A DNA stretch of 12,593 bases from Anaerolineae bacterium (GTDB lineage Bacteria; Chloroflexota; Anaerolineae; Aggregatilineales; Phototrophicaceae), in assembly GCA_025454675.1 (NCBI GenBank), contig JALONZ010000096.1, forward strand, positions 1 through 12,593, in the 5' to 3' direction. The position numbers and the translations under genes were made by a program. Shown here one piece after another: positions 1-6,965 of the stretch (position 1 is the first letter of the stretch; every line of letters begins with the position of its first letter). Below the pieces are notes generated by a model that saw nothing but the letters and a program-made list of their open reading frames with translations, ran no database searches and was not told where the DNA came from.

Positions 1-385
1 GAGCGTGATGGTCGGTCTGCTGGGCGGCCGGACACGACTGGGTCCGATGGCAGGCCGGCTGCGCCTGGTCTGGCTGCAGGAGGTGGCCATGCCCAGCCTG
101 GACATGCAGGACGCGCCGCTGAACTGGGGGCAGCGTGAAACACGGCGCCTGATCGAGCTGACCACGCTGTTCTACCTCGCACGCGAACTGCTGTGCGAGT
201 CGGGCAGCCTGGTGACATCGGTGGCCGACACGCCGGACCGCTGTGTGGAACGGCTCCTGGGCACCGTCTTTGGCCAGGTGCGACGTTGGCACGAACGCCA
301 GCGCGACTGGTCAGCCCGGCTGGTGGCGAATCACAGCGAAAAGCGGCTGTTGAGGGCGCTGACAGGCGCTGCGGGGCGACCGTCG
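1..385 (+). other. GC-rich segment of foreign composition fused in frame to the large ORF
   Basis: Bases 1 to about 385 are far richer in G and C than the rest of the window, and codons in the + frame use almost only CTG for leucine and C or G in third positions. After ~420 the same frame switches to TTG/TTA leucines and AT-ending codons. The encoded residues (RLVWLQEV, RRLIELTTLFYLARELLCE, VRRWHERQRDW) look like a soluble, Arg-rich helical protein that I do not recognise. They do not match the part of a C11 peptidase that should precede IDLMQQLI. The segment most likely comes from another gene or genome; the join lies somewhere in 350-420. Confidence 0.6.
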
Positions 386-3300
386 TCCATCGACCTGATG
401 CAACAACTCATCGCGTATACATCGGATAATCAACTGATTACATTGGCGCGAGATGTGTTGAGCGCGTTGGATGAGATGCGCCTGTATGCCCAAGCCGCCC
501 CGCGTGTACAAGGGCGTATTTCGTTTTATAGCATCTACTTCCCATCAAAAAGCAAAGATTTTATCCGCGATTACGCTTTGCTAACGCCATTAAACGCATG
601 GGGCGCAATGCTCCGTGAATATTATAATGTCAGCACCCCGCGCCTATGGCAAGCCGATGATTCACTCCTTGCCTATCACCCCGCCATTGCGCCCAAAGTG
701 CGGGTGACACGGGTTTACCCAAGTGTGAGTAGTATCGTTTTTCCGCCAACGATTTCGGTGGAAATTGTGGGGCGCAGGATTGCATCAGGTGCGTTTACGA
801 TTGACCGTCTGAGCGAAGATGGCACAGCATATCGCTTGGCAGAAAACCGCATTTTGACCGAAGTCGTCACCGATACCAGTGTGAGCTTTGTGAATAGCTG
901 GAAATCGGGCGTTGACCAGTCTTATTTCAATTGGCTACCGATGACATTGCCCGTTGTGACGGATGGTACGGTGAGCGAATTTGAATATCTGACGCGCACA
1001 GGCGATAATGCTTCGCTCAATGGGCGTTATCGTGAGGTGGGTAGTGAACGCTGGAATGATGTGGTGGTCATTTTTAATTTGGACGGCACTGTGCGCGATG
1101 TCATCACACAAACCGCCAGTGGCGCGTTGGCGGCGGTGAAAATCCCCGTTGGCGCAGAATTCCAAAGTTATCGCTATGTGGTCAAATCGGGTGGGGAACT
1201 GTCGCCAGAACCGAATACAGCGTACACATGGGGCGAAACTGGCATCTCGTGGACACCGCAAGCCGCACCATCAGGACAATATAATCTCGGCTTTTTGGTG
1301 ACGGCATTCGGTGGCGCAAGCGGATTCGATGCGGTGCAAGTCACAGTGGATAATGCCACCTTCCCCCCCGATTTGGCGGGGTATGCTGATATTAATTTGG
1401 GTATCAATTTCCAACGCCCTGCGGGGTGGGGTGCGATTGCCGATTTGGGTGGGTGGCTAACTGCCAACAGCCCACGCGGTGATGCCGTGTTGAATGTATA
1501 TTATTTCCGTGCGACAGATGATATTTTTGGTGTATTAGAGACCGCGCAACGCCGATTCGATTTGGAGTTGACTACCCCCGCCACGACCTATAGCTGGCAG
1601 GACGAAATTGGGTTGCGTTTTTCGCATACCTATCAAACCGCAGATGGTGTTGTTTGGAATGGTGACGGATTGGTGTTCCATCGGCAAACCGCACAAGGTG
1701 AACGTGGCATGGTTTTTACACTGGATACCCGTGCCGATGCGCGTGTCAATCGAAATGCCTTATTCAATAATTTTGCCAATTCAATTCAATTTTTTGATGC
1801 GGAAAGCCTGAAATTGGAAGATGTATCCGATTGGCGCTACGATTTTATCAATCGCTTGATTCCCTATCCGGTCATCAAGACATGGCAAAATACCACACGT
1901 CTGGCAGATGGTATTTGGACGGTATATCGTCCTGTCAGCGATGCCTCGCGCTTGACCTTAGCCGCGATTGCCCAATTGGAAGAAAAAGACCGCCAAGTGG
2001 CAATGGATGCGATTTTAGCAGAATTTGCGGCGGGTGGCACTGTCACCCAACGGATTTATGATGGTGAACACCACGAATGGCTCACCGCATCATTTGAGGT
2101 GATTCGGGGCGGTCAGCCGATGGTTGGGCGGATTTACATCACCGATTTGAATAATCGGTTGTATGCGTTTCGTTTCGAGACACCCAGAGGGGTGCAATCG
2201 GTTGGGATTTTCCGCGAATTTTTTGAGCCGATGATAGATGGATTTGCGCCACCCAGCGACATTACCTTTTCCAGTGGCACACGCACGGCATTTGTCAAAT
2301 CGGCGGTCATCACGGCGAATGATTCATGCGGGGATGTGGTATGGAACACGATTTGTTATGGCGGTGGGCAACCCCTTCAATTGTTGACAGTGGATGAATT
2401 GGGCGAAATTACCCTCGAAACTGCCGACCAAACCCGCCCAATTGATGATATTTTGGCGTTTCGTGTGGGTGTATTAGAAGATGGCACAGTAGACCCGTTC
2501 AGTGTGGCATTGGTGAATGTGCAAGCCAATATCCCCAACACCAACACGACTGAGAATATCAAACTGATTGTGTTTGGTGGCGCGACTGTGGTCAATAAAG
2601 CGATTTTAGCGCCTGATACGGTAAATCGTTTATTGATGTTCAATCCGTTGGATATACGGGTGAACATTCGCAGTATGCCTTCTACGAATATATCATATGT
2701 GTCTGGGACGCTGATTTCGACTCAAGAGGTGGTTGCGGTTGCCCGCACAGAAGATAATGCGTGGGTACGGGTGCAATTGCCCGATAACCCCTATCAAACG
2801 GGGTGGGTGAGCGCGGAATTATTGCGTGTGGTAGATGAAACACAAACGATTGAATCGCTGAAAATTGGCAACCCCAATTTGCCAGATTATAGCGCCATGC
2901 AATCCATCGAAATTTTATTTGATGACCAACTCGACCAAACGGTATCACTAAACGGGGTACTTATTCAAACAACATCTAGCCAAAAAGCGGTGTATTTGGA
3001 AATCAACGGCGCGTTATTTGAAATTGCAGGTGGCTCGATGTTCTTTTGGCGTGGGGATGTCGCGGGCTTGGAGAATGTTTCAGCATCTGAGCAAGTTGAT
3101 GCGTTTGGAGATGTGACCAGCCGTCGCCGTCCCAGCAGTTGGACATCCGAAGTGTTGAGTGGCTCGGTGCGGATTCAAATCGCCAATGCCGATGTGCAAG
3201 CCACCATTACATCGGTTGCAGGGACGCAAGTGGCATTTGATGAATCCGCCAGCAATGTGGCACTCAGCGCGGCGGATAGGTCGGGTGGGTCGCTGAATTC

Positions 3301-3532
3301 GGCATTATCTACCTCATTAGGGGTGGTGCAATTGGGTGGCAATTTGACCGCCGAAGAAATCCGCCAATTGCAACAAGTTCAGGGAGATGTGAATGCACTG
3401 GATTTGAACACCGCCCAAGATTTACCCTTCTTTTTTGGTGGGCGTGGCGAGGTGTTCTATTTCAATCAGGCTTCGTTCTCCGATACGAATGTGTTGGATT
3501 ATTTATTCAGTCAGTCGCCGACTGAGCCATGA
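2..3532 (+). CDS. Large secreted clostripain-like (C11) protein remnant with SH3b and FecR-like modules, 5' end open, probably chimeric N-terminus
   Basis: The frame is open through the left edge, so the protein is incomplete; the first possible start in view is a GTG at 5, giving at least 1175 residues. Residues ~127-215 resemble the end of a clostripain-family (peptidase C11) domain: an IDLMQQLI helix, then SFYSIYFP, then LNAWGAMLREYY. The following beta-rich stretch (~232-450) resembles the region after C11 domains in Chloroflexota proteins. Two possible PsbP/DUF1795-like segments follow (~455-595 and ~606-745, ending FEPMIDGF; low confidence). A module with paired Cys (~773-870), an SH3b domain (~880-940, RVNIRSMPST to GWVSAELL) and a FecR-like beta region (~970-1090) complete it. 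The C11 catalytic His and Cys segment is not visible. The first ~120 residues have a different codon usage (see the GC-rich segment). It is presumably an extracytoplasmic protein; peptidase activity cannot be claimed from what is here. It converges on the DUF3352-like cluster. Confidence 0.75.
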   Translation, partial: SVMVGLLGGRTRLGPMAGRLRLVWLQEVAMPSLDMQDAPLNWGQRETRRLIELTTLFYLARELLCESGSLVTSVADTPDRCVERLLGTVFGQVRRWHERQRDWSARLVANHSEKRLLRALTGAAGRPSSIDLMQQLIAYTSDNQLITLARDVLSALDEMRLYAQAAPRVQGRISFYSIYFPSKSKDFIRDYALLTPLNAWGAMLREYYNVSTPRLWQADDSLLAYHPAIAPKVRVTRVYPSVSSIVFPPTISVEIVGRRIASGAFTIDRLSEDGTAYRLAENRILTEVVTDTSVSFVNSWKSGVDQSYFNWLPMTLPVVTDGTVSEFEYLTRTGDNASLNGRYREVGSERWNDVVVIFNLDGTVRDVITQTASGALAAVKIPVGAEFQSYRYVVKSGGELSPEPNTAYTWGETGISWTPQAAPSGQYNLGFLVTAFGGASGFDAVQVTVDNATFPPDLAGYADINLGINFQRPAGWGAIADLGGWLTANSPRGDAVLNVYYFRATDDIFGVLETAQRRFDLELTTPATTYSWQDEIGLRFSHTYQTADGVVWNGDGLVFHRQTAQGERGMVFTLDTRADARVNRNALFNNFANSIQFFDAESLKLEDVSDWRYDFINRLIPYPVIKTWQNTTRLADGIWTVYRPVSDASRLTLAAIAQLEEKDRQVAMDAILAEFAAGGTVTQRIYDGEHHEWLTASFEVIRGGQPMVGRIYITDLNNRLYAFRFETPRGVQSVGIFREFFEPMIDGFAPPSDITFSSGTRTAFVKSAVITANDSCGDVVWNTICYGGGQPLQLLTVDELGEITLETADQTRPIDDILAFRVGVLEDGTVDPFSVALVNVQANIPNTNTTENIKLIVFGGATVVNKAILAPDTVNRLLMFNPLDIRVNIRSMPSTNISYVSGTLISTQEVVAVARTEDNAWVRVQLPDNPYQTGWVSAELLRVVDETQTIESLKIGNPNLPDYSAMQSIEILFDDQLDQTVSLNGVLIQTTSSQKAVYLEINGALFEIAGGSMFFWRGDVAGLENVSASEQVDAFGDVTSRRRPSSWTSEVLSGSVRIQIANADVQATITSVAGTQVAFDESASNVALSAADRSGGSLNSALSTSLGVVQLGGNLTAEEIRQLQQVQGDVNALDLNTAQDLPFFFGGRGEVFYFNQASFSDTNVLDYLFSQSPTEP

Positions 3533-3538
3533 TAAAAA

Positions 3539-3574
3539 ATGCCCCGCCTCATTTAGACGGGGTATTTTGTTTTA
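3539..3574. terminator. Bidirectional intrinsic terminator between convergent genes
   Basis: Arms ATGCCCCG (3539-3546) and CGGGGTAT (3558-3565) form an 8-bp stem (one G-T pair on the + strand) around an 11-nt loop. The + strand continues with TTTTGTTTT. On the minus strand the same stem is followed by ATTTTTTATC. It therefore has a T-rich tail in both directions and can end the large + strand gene (stop at 3530-3532) and the minus-strand DUF3352-like cluster (stop at 3574-3572), whose last codon touches the tail. Confidence 0.85.
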
Positions 3575-5281
3575 TTCGCTCAGTGATAAAACGGCGCGGA
3601 TGCGGAATATATCCCCATCAACGCTGGTGGTGAGGGTAGCACTATCAAACAATTCTGAGAATGCGCTGATATTTGGTTGCAAACTTTGGATGTAACCAAG
3701 CGTTTGGTTATCGAGTCGTTCATCAAAAACGGCAGGTGTATAAAACAAAGCTAGATAATTGACTAACATTCCCGCAAAATTTTGGTCTACAAACCAAGCA
3801 TGAGTCGCATTCGGTAGGGCATACTGCATTGCATTTTTATAAATGGGATTGGCATCGAATCCGCTGTTGCCCATCAAAATTTGGGTGGCGCTATTCCGTT
3901 CCGCGATAAGCAAAATATCATCCGTCACACCAAAAACTACCTCAATGGGCGCAAGGGTATCATCATTCAATGGGATGCTAATAACCATCGTATTACTAAC
4001 ACCGATTTGTTCGCGGGTCACATTAAATAGGTTGGCTGGCAATGTAGATAACAATCTGAACAGGCTATTGAGCAAGGTTTCGGCTTGGGCGCGGTCATCG
4101 TGGGCGATGATGATACCTTCGCCACTGAATAAAAATTCGCGCAATTCCTCAATGGATAACATGCTTGTTGGGGTGTTCGTAGTGGCATTTTGGGAATTGG
4201 TGATATACGATGCGATGCCTTCTGGCGAATAGGTGAAATAAATGGCAAAATCGCCTGTGAGCAACAATTCGGGCAAATTGACCCCTAAAAATCGGTTGAT
4301 TTCGTTAACCTGCCCCAAAATATTTGTCCCACTGATTTGAGAGAATGTTGTAACCAACCCATTGAACAGGGGTAATAAATTTGTGCCATGAATCACACCT
4401 GTGGCATCGGCGGGGATGTATTGGGTGAAGGCGGGATTAAGCGGTGTGCCTAAAAATTCGGCGATGTCGTTTCCAAAACCGATTTGCGCGATGTCTATGG
4501 TGGGGGATGTGTCATCTTGGATGGTTGCGCCGATGACGGTGATGTTTCCACCGAAACCCATTTGAATGATTTGCCGATTGGGAGATTGATTATCTAGCAG
4601 GCTGATGAGATAGGGTGTTTCGCCGATGACCAGAATGTTATAACTGGGCAAGGGCAGGCTATTCAGTGCATTTTGGAATTGTGCGTCCATCGCTAAACTA
4701 TCGGCGGGAGCGCCATTAATGGGGAGCAAATCATATTCGCTGGTTAAATATAAAGCATCATCATTGATTCCTGCTATGAAACCTGCTGATGGATTGCTAT
4801 ACAGGGTGAAATTGCCTTCAACAGATGTTTGGACTGTGCCACGTAGTAAATTTTCCATGAATGCTTCGGCTAATTCGCGGTCTGTGATGTCTATGATGAA
4901 AATGCTCCCCCGTATAGAATCTCGATTCCAATACATCCCCATTGCAATACCATCCCCTAGCCATGGACGGATAGACGTTTGAAAATCATCCTGTTGTAAT
5001 GGGCGGGTGATGAGCAAATTGAGTACCTGATAAACATTCATATCGCCCAATTGAGCATCGGTGCTTGGATTAATGGCGATAATCCCGTTCATAATCGTGC
5101 GGACGACTTCGTTGATTTGGTCAAGATAGGCTTCATCGGTGCGGATGCCGATAAATATATCTGCGCCTGTGGGCATTTGGTCGGCGAAAAACGCATTTTC
5201 GATGCTTGGCTGGGCTTGGACGGATGAAAATCCGAATAGCATGAACAAACTCATCAATCCATAAACGATATAACGGTACAT
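3572..5281 (-). CDS. Secreted DUF3352-like protein, third and last copy of the tandem array
   Basis: This is an intact 569-residue protein. A Sec signal peptide (YRYIVYGLMSLFMLFGFSS) probably ends at VQA before QPSIENAFF. The mature start ENAFFADQMPTGADIFIGIR and the block IRPWLGDGIAMGMYW followed by IFIIDITDRELAEAF fit DUF3352 proteins, which pair a PWLG motif with a 'strand-D-x-x-x-AE' element. The second such element (GEGIIIAHDDRAQAETLL) is present here but lost in the middle copy. The end, LTTSVDGDIFRIRAVLSLSE, is shared by all three copies. The ATG at 5281 follows an AAGGAG (5298-5293) with an 11-nt spacer, longer than in the other two genes, and only 18 nt separate it from the previous stop, so it is probably co-transcribed. 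No lipobox or C-terminal anchor is seen, so it is likely periplasmic or extracellular. The family has no known function; the DUF3352 name is from recalled motifs, not a search. Confidence 0.8.
   Translation of the reverse strand: MYRYIVYGLMSLFMLFGFSSVQAQPSIENAFFADQMPTGADIFIGIRTDEAYLDQINEVVRTIMNGIIAINPSTDAQLGDMNVYQVLNLLITRPLQQDDFQTSIRPWLGDGIAMGMYWNRDSIRGSIFIIDITDRELAEAFMENLLRGTVQTSVEGNFTLYSNPSAGFIAGINDDALYLTSEYDLLPINGAPADSLAMDAQFQNALNSLPLPSYNILVIGETPYLISLLDNQSPNRQIIQMGFGGNITVIGATIQDDTSPTIDIAQIGFGNDIAEFLGTPLNPAFTQYIPADATGVIHGTNLLPLFNGLVTTFSQISGTNILGQVNEINRFLGVNLPELLLTGDFAIYFTYSPEGIASYITNSQNATTNTPTSMLSIEELREFLFSGEGIIIAHDDRAQAETLLNSLFRLLSTLPANLFNVTREQIGVSNTMVISIPLNDDTLAPIEVVFGVTDDILLIAERNSATQILMGNSGFDANPIYKNAMQYALPNATHAWFVDQNFAGMLVNYLALFYTPAVFDERLDNQTLGYIQSLQPNISAFSELFDSATLTTSVDGDIFRIRAVLSLSE
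5126..5201 (-). repeat. 76-nt near-identical block, copy in the third paralog
   Basis: This block encodes the mature N-terminus from ENAFF to DEAY. It matches 6744-6819 of the middle paralog at 75 of 76 positions, including all but one synonymous site; the single difference changes Thr to Ala. Flanking sequence and the rest of the two genes are clearly diverged, which points to local gene conversion. Confidence 0.9.
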
Positions 5282-5299
5282 ATAATATGGTTCTCCTTT

Positions 5300-5809
5300 T
5301 TATTTTTGTGTGAGGGTTATCATAGTGCGGATGAATAATGTATCGCCATTAACGCTGGTAGTTAGGCTGGCGCTATCAAACAAGTCGGCAAATTGAACCA
5401 AATTGGGTTGGTAATCTCGAATAGATGTGAAGATACCTTCGTAGTAATCAAAATCGCTCAATGGGTCTTGTGGTGGTGGCACGAGCCACAATAACACAAA
5501 ATTGAAAAATATGGTGATAATATCCCCATTTGTAAACCAATAGTGGGTGGCATTGGGCAAGATAAATTGTGATGTGTTTTGGTAGGGCGCATTACTTATC
5601 AATCCCGCTTCACCTGCTAAAATAGCTAAGGTGGAATTTCGCGTACCAATGGTTAATAGGCTATCGGTTATGCCGATATAAACATCCATTTCGGGCAAGC
5701 CATCTCGATTATCAGGGATAGTGACGATGATGACCTCCGCCTCGCCGATGATTGTGCGCTCACTTTTTAGGGTGGGAGATATGGTAAGTGTCTGATAGAT
5801 ATTATCCAT
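5300..5809 (-). CDS. C-terminal fragment of the broken middle DUF3352-like gene
   Basis: This reading frame of 169 codons starts at an ATG that overlaps the stop of the N-terminal fragment (ATGGATAA). It carries the C-terminal third of the family: VYIGITDSLLTIGTRNSTLA, then ATHYWF, then LTTSVNGDTLFIRTMITLTQ, matching the intact paralogs end to end. Homology continues a few codons upstream of the ATG (KRAKRF pairs with the QAQSLIDQ helix of the first copy) until an in-frame TAG about seven codons back. No Shine-Dalgarno sequence precedes the ATG and there is no signal peptide. As a stand-alone product it would be cytoplasmic and made only by translational coupling, so it is more likely the second half of a pseudogene or of a gene with an assembly deletion. 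Confidence 0.7.
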   Translation of the reverse strand: MDNIYQTLTISPTLKSERTIIGEAEVIIVTIPDNRDGLPEMDVYIGITDSLLTIGTRNSTLAILAGEAGLISNAPYQNTSQFILPNATHYWFTNGDIITIFFNFVLLWLVPPPQDPLSDFDYYEGIFTSIRDYQPNLVQFADLFDSASLTTSVNGDTLFIRTMITLTQK

Positions 5810-6908
5810 AAACCGCTTCGCGCGTTTCTAATTGTTCTAGGCTATATGCCATCCAATTGTCTGGGTAATAGCCAAAATATAACGCAAAATCACCCGATAA
5901 AAATAAGTCTGTCAAATCAACACCCGCCAGTGCATTTAATACATTCAAATCATTGGGTGTAGGGGCTTGTCCTGATGCGCTAAGGGTGCTGAGTAGCGTG
6001 TTAATAACGGGCGCAAAATTTGCCCCATGAATAAACCCGGTGGTGTTGATGGGGATATGTTGGGCGAAATCGGGATTGATGGGTGTGTCTAAGTAGGTGT
6101 TGATGCCGTCTAATCCCATTTGGGCGATGTCTACCGTTAGGGATACATCATCTTGAATGGTTGCACCGATGGCTGTATAAGCATCTGCCAACCCTTGTGA
6201 AAGTTGGATGAGGGTGGGGTTATTCAACAGGTTGGCTATATATTGCGTTTGCCCCATCGCTATCAAGTTATAATTCGGCAATGGCAGGGTAGCCAGTGCG
6301 GTTTGAAATTGTCCATCAGTCGCCATATTATCGGTTGGATTGCCATTTATGGGGAGCAATTCCGATGTGGTGGCGATATAAAGTGCCTCATCATTGACGG
6401 CTAAGATGAGTGCTTCATCCTCACCATAAACCGTAAAATCGCCTTGTGTGGCTGATGCGATTGTCCCGCCCGTGAGTTTATTGACATAACTTTCGGTTTG
6501 TTCACGATTGGTATGGTCAATGATGATGAGGGTGTGTTGGGGTGCTGTTTCGCCCCAATAAATCCCAACACCGATTTTATCTCCCAACCACGGACGAATA
6601 TCGGCTTGGAAACTCCCCAAGAAAAAGAGTTGGCGTTCTAATAAGGTATAAAGGCGTGCCTCGCTGATTTCATCAAGCATGTGTGGGAAAATGGTGTTAA
6701 ATCCGTTAAGGACGGTGGTGACTATATCGTCTAATTGGTCAAAATAGGCTTCATCGGTGCGGATGCCGATAAATATATCTGCGCCTGCGGGCATTTGGTC
6801 GGCGAAAAACGCATTTTCGGGGGTGGCTTGGGATGTATGGGCATATGTGGGAGATAAGCCGAGCGAGATGAGCAGAATCATGATGAAAAAAAGGGTATAA
6901 CGGCGCAT
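5802..6908 (-). CDS. N-terminal fragment of the broken middle DUF3352-like gene
   Basis: It runs 368 residues from the ATG at 6908, chosen over the ATG at 6938 because AAGGAG lies 6 nt before it and the signal peptide (MRRYTLFFIMILLISLGLS, cut near TYA) starts there; the ATG at 6938 lies in the arm of the preceding hairpin. The mature start PENAFFADQMPAGADIFIGI, the PWLGDKIGVGIYWGE motif with IIIDHTNREQTESY, and FIHGANF followed by LFLSGDFALYFGYY align with both intact paralogs. The frame leaves the family alignment after LEQLETRE and ends AVYG-stop. The product would be exported but would lack its C-terminal third. It is 57 nt downstream of the first paralog, across a perfect hairpin, and probably in the same transcript. 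Confidence 0.75.
   Translation of the reverse strand: MRRYTLFFIMILLISLGLSPTYAHTSQATPENAFFADQMPAGADIFIGIRTDEAYFDQLDDIVTTVLNGFNTIFPHMLDEISEARLYTLLERQLFFLGSFQADIRPWLGDKIGVGIYWGETAPQHTLIIIDHTNREQTESYVNKLTGGTIASATQGDFTVYGEDEALILAVNDEALYIATTSELLPINGNPTDNMATDGQFQTALATLPLPNYNLIAMGQTQYIANLLNNPTLIQLSQGLADAYTAIGATIQDDVSLTVDIAQMGLDGINTYLDTPINPDFAQHIPINTTGFIHGANFAPVINTLLSTLSASGQAPTPNDLNVLNALAGVDLTDLFLSGDFALYFGYYPDNWMAYSLEQLETREAVYG
6744..6819 (-). repeat. 76-nt near-identical block, copy in the middle paralog
   Basis: This is the partner of 5126-5201 with one mismatch in 76. The first paralog has only a diverged version of the same coding segment (around 8602-8677), so the exchange involved copies two and three only. 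Confidence 0.9.
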
Positions 6909-6914
6909 GTGCAA

Positions 6915-6920
6915 CTCCTT
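6915..6920 (-). promoter_or_regulatory. Shine-Dalgarno site fixing the start at 6908
   Basis: AAGGAG on the minus strand sits 6 nt before the ATG at 6908. Its spacing matches that of the first paralog, so it decides the start in favour of MRRYTLFF over the upstream ATG at 6938. Confidence 0.85.
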
Positions 6921-6928
6921 TTTATGAA

Positions 6929-6956
6929 GCGGATGCAATCACCCGATTGCATCCGC
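6929..6956 (-). other. Perfect 12-bp intercistronic hairpin without U-tract
   Basis: GCGGATGCAATC (6929-6940) and GATTGCATCCGC (6945-6956) pair perfectly around a 4-nt loop. The hairpin starts 9 nt after the stop of the first DUF3352-like gene and ends 8 nt before the Shine-Dalgarno site of the second. On the minus strand it is followed by TTCATAAAAAGG, so it is not a classic terminator. It could act as an RNA-processing or stability element that sets different expression of the two genes, or as a U-less terminator. Confidence 0.8.
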
Positions 6957-6965
6957 GTAAAACAC

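Larger units (their letters stand above)
5300..6908 (-). pseudogene. Middle DUF3352-like paralog disrupted by a frameshifting deletion
   Basis: Together the two fragments (6908-5802 and 5809-5300) cover a full DUF3352-like protein except for about 26-30 residues around the second 'strand-D-x-x-x-A' element, which is residues ~372-397 of the first paralog. The N-terminal part runs to SLEQLETRE, matching ATQLEALQ, and resumes in another frame at KRAKRF. The loss is thus roughly 80 bp and not a multiple of three. Both halves are otherwise free of stops and still conserved, so the event is recent, or is a sequencing or assembly error. Confidence 0.75.

Noticed and set aside
193..429. A second frame in the GC-rich left segment
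   Set aside because: In GC-rich DNA, spurious open frames are expected; the frame at 2-3532 has the third-position GC bias of real coding sequence and this one does not.
3843..4232. A 129-codon + strand frame inside the third DUF3352-like gene
   Set aside because: It is fully antisense to a gene with signal peptide, Shine-Dalgarno site and paralogs, and its translation has no recognisable features.
6908..6938. ATG at 6938 as start of the middle DUF3352-like gene
   Set aside because: It lies in the arm of the preceding hairpin, has no ribosome-binding site, and would put a polar stretch before the signal peptide; the ATG at 6908 has AAGGAG at 6 nt.
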